Assembly: GCA_031409955.1 (NCBI GenBank)
Contig: JANNYF010000359.1
Location: 9,312-73,311 of the forward strand
DNA length: 64,000 bases
Reading direction: 5' to 3'
DNA from: JAFDVL01 sp031409955
Lineage (GTDB): Bacteria > Acidobacteriota > Blastocatellia > RBC074
The notes under the pieces are model-generated. The model had not been told where the DNA came from. It did not search any database and saw only the letters and a list, made by a program, of their open reading frames with translations. Shown here piece by piece: positions 24,372-32,552 of the stretch. Numbering within the stretch: the first letter of the stretch is position 1; each line of letters begins with the position of its first letter. The position numbers and the translations under genes are program-made.

Positions 24372-26231
24372 GTGATTATGAAACGCCTGATTTTATTGCT
24401 CCTGCTCACTGGTTTGAGTCTGACGACGTTTGCGCAAACTGCGAAAGATACGAATCTCAAATCTCCAATTTCAAATCTCAAATCCCCGGAGTTCTACCCA
24501 CTCGCGCAGATTCGCAAAGGCCAACGCGCCACCGCCTACACCGTCTTTGAAGGCAGCGAACCAAAGGCGTTCGAGTTGGAAATCCTCGGCGTTTTGGAAG
24601 GTTTCAATAGTCCGAAGCAAAACGCAATCATCGTCAAGCTGCTCGGCCCTGACACCGACCGCACCGGCGTGTTTGCCGGGATGAGCGGCAGCCCCGTTTA
24701 CATTGACGGCAAGCTGGTCGGCGCGATTGCCTTTGCGTATCAATTCTCCAAAGAAGCAATTGGCGGCGTCACGCCCATTCAAGATATGGTGGATATCTTC
24801 GCACAGAAGCAAAGCAACGACAGCGCACCGTCGCAACCGCGTTCGATTTCGTTTTCAGAACTTTCGTTCAATGAAAACTCACGCGAGTTCGCTGCCTTCG
24901 TCAATCCGCCGCAAGTTGTGATGACCAATGTTTCCAGCGTCAACGCGCCTGTCTTGAAGCCAATTGCAACACCGCTCGCCATCACTGGAGTTGCGCCAGA
25001 AGTTATCGAACGTTTCGCGCCACAATTTCAAGCAATGGGCTTTCTACCTATCGCCGGAGCTGCCAGCGCAGCACCGATTACGGAACTGAGCAAAACCAAT
25101 AGCGAGACACTAAAGCCGGGTGCAACAATTGTTGTGCCATTCGTGCGTGGAGACCTTTCGCTGGCTTTTTCCGGCACGGTAACGCATCGAGATGGCAATA
25201 AGATTTACGCGTTCGGGCATCCGCTCATGACCATTGGTGTGACCGATTGGCCGATGACTGAAGGTGAAGTCATAACGGTTATTCCCAGCGTTGCCAATTC
25301 ATTCAAGTTAGCCAAGCCAACTGCGATGGTGGGCGTGATGCGTGGAGATCGCGCGACGGGAACTTATGGTGAACTGGGTGTTGCGCCGATAATGATTCCG
25401 GTTGAAATCAATTTGAAAACCAGCCGTGGAGAAACCAAAAGCTACAACTTTGAAATGGTAAATGATCGTCTCCTTACACCGTTGCTAATGCAAATCACAA
25501 CGCTTTCGACCTTAACGGGCAGCGAGCGACAGAGCGGCGATGCGACGTTGCAACTGCAATCGCGCATCAAGCTCAAAGGCCAGGAGGAAATCAAATTAGA
25601 AAACCGCGTTTCGTCGGGCAATGCAGCCATGTCCCTAACCTTCGCCGCGACCCAGCCCATCAACGTGATTATCAACAGTGGCTTCAAAGACCTGCGCATT
25701 GAAAAGATCACGTTGGACATTGCTTCGCGCGATGTACGCAGCGCGGGCAAGCTCGAAAAACTTTGGGTAGACCGCACCGAAGTCAAACGCGGCGACAAGC
25801 TGATGCTGCACGCTTTTGCCCGCACCGAAGGCGGAGGCGAATACGTCGAACGCATTGAAGTCGAAATCCCCGCCGACGCGCCGCTCGGACAATTGCAAGT
25901 GATGGTCGGCGATGGCGCTGCGGTGCAAGCATCAGAACCGCGTACTGGTTTTGTGCCGAAATCAGTTGAGCAATTGGTGCGCGAACTGAATCGCCTGCGC
26001 AAAGCCGACCGCCTGTACGTGCGCCTCTCGCGCTCCGACAACGGAGCCGTCATCAACAACGAAGAGATGCCGAACCTGCCGCCGTCCGTGTTGGCGACCT
26101 TGGGTTCAGAGCGAACGACGGGCGGCTATGTGGTAACGCGGTCGGTGACGGTGTTTGAGAAAGAATTAGCGCCTGCGGAGTTTGTGTTGTCCGGGTCGAA
26201 ATCGCTGACGGTGAATGTGGTAGAGAAATAA
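24372..26231 (+). CDS. SpoIVB-type S55 peptidase domain protein, secreted
   Basis: A 619-residue protein with a signal peptide (MKRLILLLLLTGLSLTTFAQ) and an N-terminal S55 serine-peptidase-like domain. The nucleophile motif GMSGSPVYIDGK has Ser107, and a candidate catalytic His lies later in NKIYAFGHPL. The C-terminal half is beta-rich without a known motif. The GTG at 24372 has GAGG 7 nt before it; ATG 24378 is the alternative. Just after the signal peptide the gene carries a 21-nt-spaced direct repeat (AATCTCAAATC at 24453 and 24474) encoding NLKSPISNLKSP. The target is unknown. Its stop overlaps the next start as TAATG. Confidence 0.85.
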   Translation: MIMKRLILLLLLTGLSLTTFAQTAKDTNLKSPISNLKSPEFYPLAQIRKGQRATAYTVFEGSEPKAFELEILGVLEGFNSPKQNAIIVKLLGPDTDRTGVFAGMSGSPVYIDGKLVGAIAFAYQFSKEAIGGVTPIQDMVDIFAQKQSNDSAPSQPRSISFSELSFNENSREFAAFVNPPQVVMTNVSSVNAPVLKPIATPLAITGVAPEVIERFAPQFQAMGFLPIAGAASAAPITELSKTNSETLKPGATIVVPFVRGDLSLAFSGTVTHRDGNKIYAFGHPLMTIGVTDWPMTEGEVITVIPSVANSFKLAKPTAMVGVMRGDRATGTYGELGVAPIMIPVEINLKTSRGETKSYNFEMVNDRLLTPLLMQITTLSTLTGSERQSGDATLQLQSRIKLKGQEEIKLENRVSSGNAAMSLTFAATQPINVIINSGFKDLRIEKITLDIASRDVRSAGKLEKLWVDRTEVKRGDKLMLHAFARTEGGGEYVERIEVEIPADAPLGQLQVMVGDGAAVQASEPRTGFVPKSVEQLVRELNRLRKADRLYVRLSRSDNGAVINNEEMPNLPPSVLATLGSERTTGGYVVTRSVTVFEKELAPAEFVLSGSKSLTVNVVEK

Positions 26232-26521
26232 TGAACCCAATAAACCGCACAACACATCCGCACATCGTCAAAATCCCCGGCGTGTGTGGCGGAGCCGCAA
26301 TTATCGAGGGCACGCGCATCGCTGTTTGGCATATCGTCGGCTACTACTACAAAGTCGGAATGTCCGTGGAAGCGATTTTGAGTGACTGGGATTATCTGAC
26401 ACCAGCGCAGGTATTTGCTGCGCTGGCCTACTACCACGATAACCGTGCAGAGATTGATCGGCTGATCCGAGAGAACAGCTACGAATATTGGAAAGAGTCG
26501 CAATTCGATGTCGCTGCCTGA
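26231..26521 (+). CDS. DUF433 antitoxin-like protein
   Basis: A 96-residue DUF433 protein (VCGGAAIIEGTRIAVWHIVGYY, LSDWDYLTPAQVFAALAYYHDN), a predicted winged helix-turn-helix fold related to antitoxins. Its ATG overlaps the preceding stop by one base, and its end overlaps the next gene by 14 nt. The DUF433-DUF5615 gene pair is a recurrent toxin-antitoxin-like arrangement. Confidence 0.88.
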   Translation: MNPINRTTHPHIVKIPGVCGGAAIIEGTRIAVWHIVGYYYKVGMSVEAILSDWDYLTPAQVFAALAYYHDNRAEIDRLIRENSYEYWKESQFDVAA

Positions 26522-26870
26522 AGCCCCGCGTTTACACTTAAACGAAAACTTGTCGCCGCGCTTAGCCGAACAATTGCGCAAGTACGGCTTTGATGTAACT
26601 ACTTCACACGAGATGAATATGCTGGGCGAGCCGGATGATATGCAGTTGGCTTTTGCGGCAGCAGAACGACGAGCAATTGTCAGTTTCAATGTTCGGGACT
26701 TTGCCCCGCTCCACGATGAATATCAGGCAACAGGCCAAGAGCATTGGGGCATGATCTTTTCCACACAAGAACCCATCAACATTCTATTTCAACGTTTATT
26801 GCGGCTCTTGAATGCCGTGTCAGCGGAAGAACTGAAGAATCAGATTCGCTGGCTCAATGAATTTCAGTAA
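26508..26870 (+). CDS. DUF5615 PIN-like toxin
   Basis: A 120-residue DUF5615 (Mut7-C/PIN-like) protein. Acidic residues expected at the nuclease site are visible in LHLNENLSPRLAEQL, GEPDDMQLAFAAAERRAIVSFNVRDF. It partners the DUF433 gene with 14-nt overlap and is presumably a small RNase held in check by it. Its stop (26868-26870) lies just before the signal peptide of the following propeller gene. Confidence 0.85.
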   Translation: MSLPEAPRLHLNENLSPRLAEQLRKYGFDVTTSHEMNMLGEPDDMQLAFAAAERRAIVSFNVRDFAPLHDEYQATGQEHWGMIFSTQEPINILFQRLLRLLNAVSAEELKNQIRWLNEFQ

Positions 26871-26895
26871 CCCCTCAACAAACTTCTGCAAGCAA

Positions 26896-29073
26896 ATGAA
26901 AAAACTCTTTACGCTTATTTCCCCCTTTATTCTTGTCTCTTCAATTTTTGTCGCAGCCGTCGCGGGCGGCCCAATCTTCTGGCGTATCAGCACGCGCGCC
27001 GACATTGAAAAAGGCGATGCGAATGGCGTTTCGATTGCCGACAATGGCGCGTTGACGCTTGCGCCTGCGTTTACGGAAGTCTACGACACGAAGCAGGCGT
27101 ACGTGTGGGCGACGGTCGCCGACAACGCGGGCAACGTCTATCTCGGCACGGGTCACGAAGGCCGCGTCTTCAAAGTAGATGCTTCGGGCAAAGGTTCACT
27201 GCTCTACAAAACCAGCGAACTCGATGTGATGGCGTTGGCGGTGGATGCGAGCGGCAATGTTTATGCGGGGACTGCGCCCGATGGCAAAGTTTATAAGATC
27301 AATCCCAGAGGCGAGGCGACCGTGTTCTTTGAGCCGAAGACAAAATACATTTGGGCGCTGGCGTTCGATGGGCAAGGGCGATTGTTGGTCGGCACAGGCG
27401 ACAAAGGCGTGATCTATCGCGTCACGCCCGATGGCAAAGGCGCGGCGCTCATCAACACGACACAGGCGAACATCACGTCGCTGAAAGTCGAAGCGAACGG
27501 CAACATCATTGCCGGAACTGATCCCGGCGGTTTGGTGCTGCGGATTTCGCCCGAAGGCAAAGCGTTCACGTTGTTTGATTCGGCGCAAAAAGAAATCCGT
27601 GAAATCGCGCTCGGCAGAGACGGCAGCGTGTACGCGCTTGCGTTGTCAGAATCAGCCGGCAGCAGCGCAGGCAATGCTACAGCGGTTTCGGCTTCACCCA
27701 GCACACCAACAATCATAAGTTCGGAAGAAGGCGTAACGGTCACGATCAGCGATATTCAGGTGCTGGATAGCTCCTCGTCGAGCAGTTCGACTTCATCCGC
27801 CAGCTCTGGCGCACAAGCCAAGAGCGCGCTTTATCGCATTGACGCGAATGGCGTGACGGATGTGGTATGGAGTTCCAATGACATCACGGCCTTCACCGCA
27901 GCCGTTGACGACAACGGACGCGCGCTGATTGGCACGGGACAGAAAGGCCGGATTTACAGCGCGATGCTACACGGCAAACCTGGGTTGCAGATTCAATCCA
28001 CCGAAGCGCAAACGTCGCGCATCGTCAAAACCAATTCGGGTCAGCTTTACGTTGCATCGTCCAACCTCGGCAAGCTCTTCAAGCTTGGCGGAAGCACGGT
28101 TGCGACGGGTTCGTACACCTCCTCCGTGCGCGATGCGAATACGGTAGCGACGTGGGGCCGCGCCGCGTTTGTGGGCGAAGGCGACATCGAAGTGCAAACC
28201 CGCAGCGGCAACACTGCGAACCCTGATTCAACGTGGAGCGATTGGTCGGCGGGCATTAAAACTGCCGAAGGCGGCGCGATTGCCAGCCCGCGTGCGCGCT
28301 ACCTGCAATGGCGCGCGACGCTGAAAGGCGCGAACACAAAACTGCGCGAAGTCACGGTGTCGTATTTGCCGCGCAACCTCGCGCCGCAACTCACCTCACT
28401 CGCGTTGCAACCCGCTGGCGTAGCGATGCAACCGCTGCCGCAACAACCGGCTGATCCGAATCTTGAACAATCAGGCATTGATCCCGCAACGTTTGGCGTA
28501 TCCACGAATTTGCCGCCGCGCAAGTTTTATCAAAAGGGCGCGATCTCGTTGCAATGGACGGGCGAAGACCGCAACGGCGACAAGCTGGAGTATGCGGTCT
28601 ATTACCGCGCGGCAAATAGCGCCGATTATTTCCCGCTGAAAACTGGCATCACCGAAACGTATTACACGGTGGACGCGAACGGCTTGCCCGATGGTCGCTA
28701 TGTTTTCAAGGTCGTCGTCAGCGATGCGCCCGCGAATCCCGGCGCGGTGGCGTTGACCGATGAAGAGGAAACGGAGCCAATTGAAGTAGACAACTCCGCG
28801 CCTGTCGTCACGGCTGGAACGCCACAGGTTTCCGGCAACAACGCGGAAGTCACGTTCCAAACCGAAGACAAAACTTCCGTGATTCGCCGCGCCGAATATC
28901 AACTGGATGGCGGTGATTGGAAGCCTGTGTTTCCGACCGATGGCATCGCCGATGCGCGCCGTGAAGAGTTCAAGGTCGCCGTGACGTTGCCGGATCGCAA
29001 GCCGCACGTGATTGCGCTACGCGTGTTCGATGCGAACGCGAATGTGGGCAGCGCGCAGGTGGGGATCAAATAG
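26896..29073 (+). CDS. Secreted beta-propeller protein
   Basis: A 725-residue protein with a signal peptide (MKKLFTLISPFILVSSIFVAAVAG). About residues 50-400 contain repeated propeller blades with the pattern D-x-x-G-N/R-V-Y-x-G-T (DNAGNVYLGTGHEGRVFKVD, DASGNVYAGTAPDGKVYKI, DGQGRLLVGTGDKGVIYRV). A low-complexity Ser-rich linker follows (SSSSSSTSSASSG), and the C-terminus has Ig-like or fibronectin-like modules (ISLQWTGEDRNGDKLEYAVYYR). It lacks NHL or PQQ catalytic motifs, so a binding or structural envelope role is inferred. ATG 26896 is chosen over 26857, which would overlap the toxin gene and spoil the signal peptide. Confidence 0.8.
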   Translation: MKKLFTLISPFILVSSIFVAAVAGGPIFWRISTRADIEKGDANGVSIADNGALTLAPAFTEVYDTKQAYVWATVADNAGNVYLGTGHEGRVFKVDASGKGSLLYKTSELDVMALAVDASGNVYAGTAPDGKVYKINPRGEATVFFEPKTKYIWALAFDGQGRLLVGTGDKGVIYRVTPDGKGAALINTTQANITSLKVEANGNIIAGTDPGGLVLRISPEGKAFTLFDSAQKEIREIALGRDGSVYALALSESAGSSAGNATAVSASPSTPTIISSEEGVTVTISDIQVLDSSSSSSSTSSASSGAQAKSALYRIDANGVTDVVWSSNDITAFTAAVDDNGRALIGTGQKGRIYSAMLHGKPGLQIQSTEAQTSRIVKTNSGQLYVASSNLGKLFKLGGSTVATGSYTSSVRDANTVATWGRAAFVGEGDIEVQTRSGNTANPDSTWSDWSAGIKTAEGGAIASPRARYLQWRATLKGANTKLREVTVSYLPRNLAPQLTSLALQPAGVAMQPLPQQPADPNLEQSGIDPATFGVSTNLPPRKFYQKGAISLQWTGEDRNGDKLEYAVYYRAANSADYFPLKTGITETYYTVDANGLPDGRYVFKVVVSDAPANPGAVALTDEEETEPIEVDNSAPVVTAGTPQVSGNNAEVTFQTEDKTSVIRRAEYQLDGGDWKPVFPTDGIADARREEFKVAVTLPDRKPHVIALRVFDANANVGSAQVGIK

Positions 29074-29116
29074 CCGAATCAACCGCGCGGGAGTACAATG
29101 CTTGGCGGAGAACTCT

Positions 29117-29776
29117 ATGGCTACTTACAAGTTTACTGAACTCTCAGACGACATTTTGCGAAGGCTTGTCAGGCTGAAGGCCAAAGCGATAGAGCCGGAA
29201 AAATGGGATCAGATGCGGATGCCATTAACAGCGCATGAGCGGCAACAGATTGAGGCGATAAATTTGACGCTGGAGAATAAACAGGTCGTGCGGATGAATG
29301 AAGCGACCATCTGGGCGCGCGCCATTTATCCTTTGCTCGTATTGGCGGAAAAGCCGGGATTACAGGCTTGGTCAGCGGTGGCGATGTCCGCAACCTATCC
29401 CAGCTTTTCGCTGGAAGGCATCGTTGACGGAGTACTTGCAAGGGAAGAGTTGGGAACCATTGCCTCGCCATATTTGATTATTACGGAAACGAAACGAGGC
29501 GTTGAGGCAAAAGACCCGACGTATCAGATGCTCGGAGAAATGCTGGCCGCCGCCTGGATCAATTATCAGAACGATCACCAGCCACAGCAGTTGATTTATG
29601 GTTGCTATACAGTTGCTGATACCTGGACTTTTGCCGAAGGGGTGGTCGAAGAATTCGACGCCGAGCATCCGCTTTTCACGGTCGAATTATCAAGCGAGTA
29701 CAAAGAGAAAACCGAAACCGAAATCATCCTCCAAATTCTCAAATCCATCGTCGCCCGATTCACGAACAATCAATAA
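29117..29776 (+). CDS. PD-(D/E)XK nuclease-like protein
   Basis: A 219-residue cytoplasmic protein. ATG 29117 has GGAG at 29107-29110. The central part matches the PD-(D/E)XK fold: Asp104 in SLEGIVDGVL, then Glu124-Thr-Lys126 in YLIITETKRG, followed by a helix with a Gln (PTYQMLGEMLAAAW). The flanking N-terminal 90 residues are helical. No methyltransferase or helicase partner is adjacent, so a restriction role is not supported; it could be an orphan DNA-processing or defence nuclease. Confidence 0.6.
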   Translation: MATYKFTELSDDILRRLVRLKAKAIEPEKWDQMRMPLTAHERQQIEAINLTLENKQVVRMNEATIWARAIYPLLVLAEKPGLQAWSAVAMSATYPSFSLEGIVDGVLAREELGTIASPYLIITETKRGVEAKDPTYQMLGEMLAAAWINYQNDHQPQQLIYGCYTVADTWTFAEGVVEEFDAEHPLFTVELSSEYKEKTETEIILQILKSIVARFTNNQ

Positions 29777-29802
29777 TCACCGCTGAAAAAGGAGACCATC
29801 TC

Positions 29803-31830
29803 GTGATTTATCGTACTGCCTCAGATTGCTTTCATCAGGTCTTGACGCTCGCTTGTCTGATCGTCTGTTCGCTCACTGTCGAAGCGCGCGTGACGCGGAT
29901 TGTGATTGAGCAACGCGAATCACCCATTGCCGATGGCAAGTCATTCGGCAGCGCCGGGCCATACGAACGATTGATCGGGCGCGCGTTTGGCGAGCTTGAT
30001 CCGAAAGACCCACACAATACGATCATCACGGACATTCAATTCGCGCCGCGCAATGCTCGCGGGATGGTCGAATATGTAGCGACGTTTATGCTCGTGCAGC
30101 CGATGGATTTGGCGAAAGCGAATGGCGTGTTGCTCTATGCCGTTGCGAATCGCGGGAATCGCATCACGCCCGCTGCGGTTGGTCTCGAGGGCGAAGAATT
30201 TTTTCTGAAGCGCGGCTATATCATTTTGCATAGCGGGTGGCAGGGCGATTTAGCTCCGCGCGCGGGAGCCGAAACGATCTCTGTTCCCATCGCAAAAAAT
30301 CCTGATGGTTCGAGCATTACTGGCTTAGCGCTGGCACGGTTCAGTAATATGCCTGCGGGGACAAACACGCTGTCATTGCCGGTCGCACACGAAGCCGCGA
30401 GTGCGGATACGACCAAGGCGACGCTGACCAGACGTGCCTCGGAAGAAGGCGCAATCATTCCCCTCGCTGCTTCTGACTGGGCGTTTGGCGATTGCGGCAA
30501 GACTCCGTTTCCCGGCACGTCTGATACAACTAAAATTTGTGTAAAAGGCGGTTTCGATCCGGCCTATTTATATGAACTGAGCTACACCGCCAAAGACCCG
30601 TTGGTGTTAGGCATCGGTTTTGCCGCGACCCGGGACATCAATTCATTCTTTCGCCGCGCGGTTAAGGACGACAGCAATCAAGCCAACCCCGTCGCCAATC
30701 GCGTCACGCACGCCATCGCGCAAGGCACTTCGCAATCGGGCAATTTCATCAAGACCTTCATTCATCTCGGCTTCAATCAGGACGAAGCGAATCGCGTTGT
30801 GTGGGATGGTGCAAACGATCATATCGCCGGGCGGCAGATGGCGCTGAACATTCGGTTTGCGCATCCGAGCGGAGCCGCGAATCTGTACGAACCCGGCAGC
30901 GAAGGCCCGCTCTGGTGGGGAACTTACGAAGACAAAACGCGGGGCCGCCAAGCTGCGAGTATGCTGGATCGTTGCACGGCGACGAAAACCTGTCCGAGGA
31001 TATTTGAGACGTTCGGAGCGGCAGAGTTTTGGGGCTTACGCATGTCGCCCAATCTGGTGGGGACAAACGCTGATATTGATATTCCATTGCCAGCAAACGT
31101 CCGTCGTTACTACTTTCCGGGTACCACACACGGCGGTGGACGCGGCGGCTTTAGCATGGCAGTAGCTTCTGCTGGTAACTGCGAATTACCGAACAACAAT
31201 AATCCGCAGGCAGATTCAATGCGCGCCTTGCTGATGGCGCTAACGGATTGGGTTACCAAAGATGCTGCGCCGCCGCCGAGCCAATACCCGCGCCTCGATC
31301 AAGGCCAATTGGTGCTACCGCATCACCGCGCGATGGGTTTCCCAAAAATCCCTGGTGCGCCGTTGCCGGACAATTTGCTGAACCCCTTTCTGGATTACGA
31401 TTTGGGCGATGAATTTACGTATGGCGATCTGTCAGGCGTCATTACGATGCAGCCGCCGTTCATCAAACGTGTGCTGCCCCTTGTCGTTCCGAAGACCGAT
31501 GCTGATGGCAATGAGGCCAGCGGCATTGCTTCAGCCTTGCATCAAGCTCCGCTTGGCACCTATTTGGGGTGGAACGTGACGCGCGGCGGGTTTTACAAAG
31601 GGCGCGTCTGCGGCTTTGCCGGCGGCTTCATTCCGTTTGCCAAAACGAAGGCCGAGCGCATAACCGCAGGCGATCCGCGCCTTTCATTGGAAGAGCGTTA
31701 CCGCGATCACGCCGGGTATGTGGCGGTGATTCGCCAAGCGACGGAACGTTTGCAGAAGCAGCGATTTCTCTTGCCGGAAGACGCTGTCCGGTTGCTACGT
31801 GAAGCCGAAGCGAGCGATGTTTTGCGATAG
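29803..31830 (+). CDS. Alpha/beta hydrolase domain protein, secreted
   Basis: A 675-residue protein with an N-terminal signal (VLTLACLIVCSLTVEA) and the large alpha/beta hydrolase domain (Abhydrolase_10-like) found in Acidobacteria and Proteobacteria. Recognisable blocks are SFGSAGPYERLIGRAFGELDP, VLLYAVANRGNR, the nucleophile region AQGTSQSGNFIKTF (Ser310 or Ser312), WDGANDHIAGRQM and the late PGTTHGGG, which may supply the catalytic His. AAGGAG precedes the GTG start. It probably hydrolyses an ester in the periplasm; the substrate is unknown. Confidence 0.82.
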   Translation: MIYRTASDCFHQVLTLACLIVCSLTVEARVTRIVIEQRESPIADGKSFGSAGPYERLIGRAFGELDPKDPHNTIITDIQFAPRNARGMVEYVATFMLVQPMDLAKANGVLLYAVANRGNRITPAAVGLEGEEFFLKRGYIILHSGWQGDLAPRAGAETISVPIAKNPDGSSITGLALARFSNMPAGTNTLSLPVAHEAASADTTKATLTRRASEEGAIIPLAASDWAFGDCGKTPFPGTSDTTKICVKGGFDPAYLYELSYTAKDPLVLGIGFAATRDINSFFRRAVKDDSNQANPVANRVTHAIAQGTSQSGNFIKTFIHLGFNQDEANRVVWDGANDHIAGRQMALNIRFAHPSGAANLYEPGSEGPLWWGTYEDKTRGRQAASMLDRCTATKTCPRIFETFGAAEFWGLRMSPNLVGTNADIDIPLPANVRRYYFPGTTHGGGRGGFSMAVASAGNCELPNNNNPQADSMRALLMALTDWVTKDAAPPPSQYPRLDQGQLVLPHHRAMGFPKIPGAPLPDNLLNPFLDYDLGDEFTYGDLSGVITMQPPFIKRVLPLVVPKTDADGNEASGIASALHQAPLGTYLGWNVTRGGFYKGRVCGFAGGFIPFAKTKAERITAGDPRLSLEERYRDHAGYVAVIRQATERLQKQRFLLPEDAVRLLREAEASDVLR

Positions 31831-31867
31831 ACTGATGGTCGGTAGTTCCTGGTACAGTACCTGGAGC

Positions 31868-31919
31868 GCCAGCGATGCGGGTGGCAACCGCAATCCGCTT
31901 GCCCCACCATATCGCTGGC
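31868..31919. repeat. Intergenic hairpin downstream of the hydrolase gene
   Basis: GCCAGCGAT (31868-31876) and ATCGCTGGC (31911-31919) are perfectly complementary. The interior continues pairing with a bulge (GGTGGCAA against TTGCCCCACC). It starts 38 nt after the hydrolase stop and may act as a transcription terminator or be a dispersed repeat. Confidence 0.65.
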
Positions 31920-32101
31920 AAAATGCAAGCGTTCTGCTGGGAGGAAGAGCGGGGCATGTGATATATCAAGAAATAGCCGATTTTCGCTACTGCCGCATAG
32001 CTTTTGCCAACCGCTCAGAGTGCGTGACAAGCCCGTTAATGCAGGGGAATTCTTGTCACAGCGCTCCGTTTGACGGGGTCGGCTGGCGCTGTTCTCTGTT
32101 A

Positions 32102-32162
32102 GCAAACTGTAATGCCAGTTTGCGGGCTTTGGCTTGACAATCTTTTCGCAAATTAGCATACT
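32102..32162 (+). promoter_or_regulatory. Sigma70-type promoter with upstream dyad for the TonB-dependent receptor
   Basis: TTGACA at 32134-32139, a 17-nt spacer and CATACT at 32157-32162 form a good housekeeping promoter. A dyad GCAAACT/AGTTTGC (32102-32108 and 32117-32123) sits 10 nt upstream of the -35 and could bind an activator. Transcription from here would give a leader of about 385 nt before the receptor gene. The rest of 31920-32552 holds nothing coding that I can support. Confidence 0.5.
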
Positions 32163-32552
32163 CCGCCACATCATTTGGATCGGATCATGATAGCTGGGAT
32201 GCTTGGATATAAATAAACTGAACAGCGAATCGGTTGGCGAGAAAACAGTTTGCCAAAACATCTGTAGCATCTGTTCGCCGGTACTTACTGAATTAAAATA
32301 AAGAATTGATGAAAGCGATCAAAGAACCTCAGATTCTGCATCGCAAACCTTTCTGGGCAAACTAAAAAGCTGGGCTGAAACAGAGAGATGACCATTTCTC
32401 TGCACGTGTTTTTTTATTAGGGTTCCTGCACTTGCCTGCACACATTGCGCACGGTGGCGGCTCCGCTTTGAGCGGGCCTTTGTTGCGGATGGCTTGGCAG
32501 ATTCTACCGTGGCAGGTACCCATTCATTGCAACCTAAACTGGAGACCCATCT

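Noticed and set aside
29117..31830. Restriction-modification or phage-defence island around the PD-(D/E)XK gene
   Set aside because: No methyltransferase, helicase, integrase or other defence gene lies next to it; the neighbours are a propeller protein and an esterase-like hydrolase.
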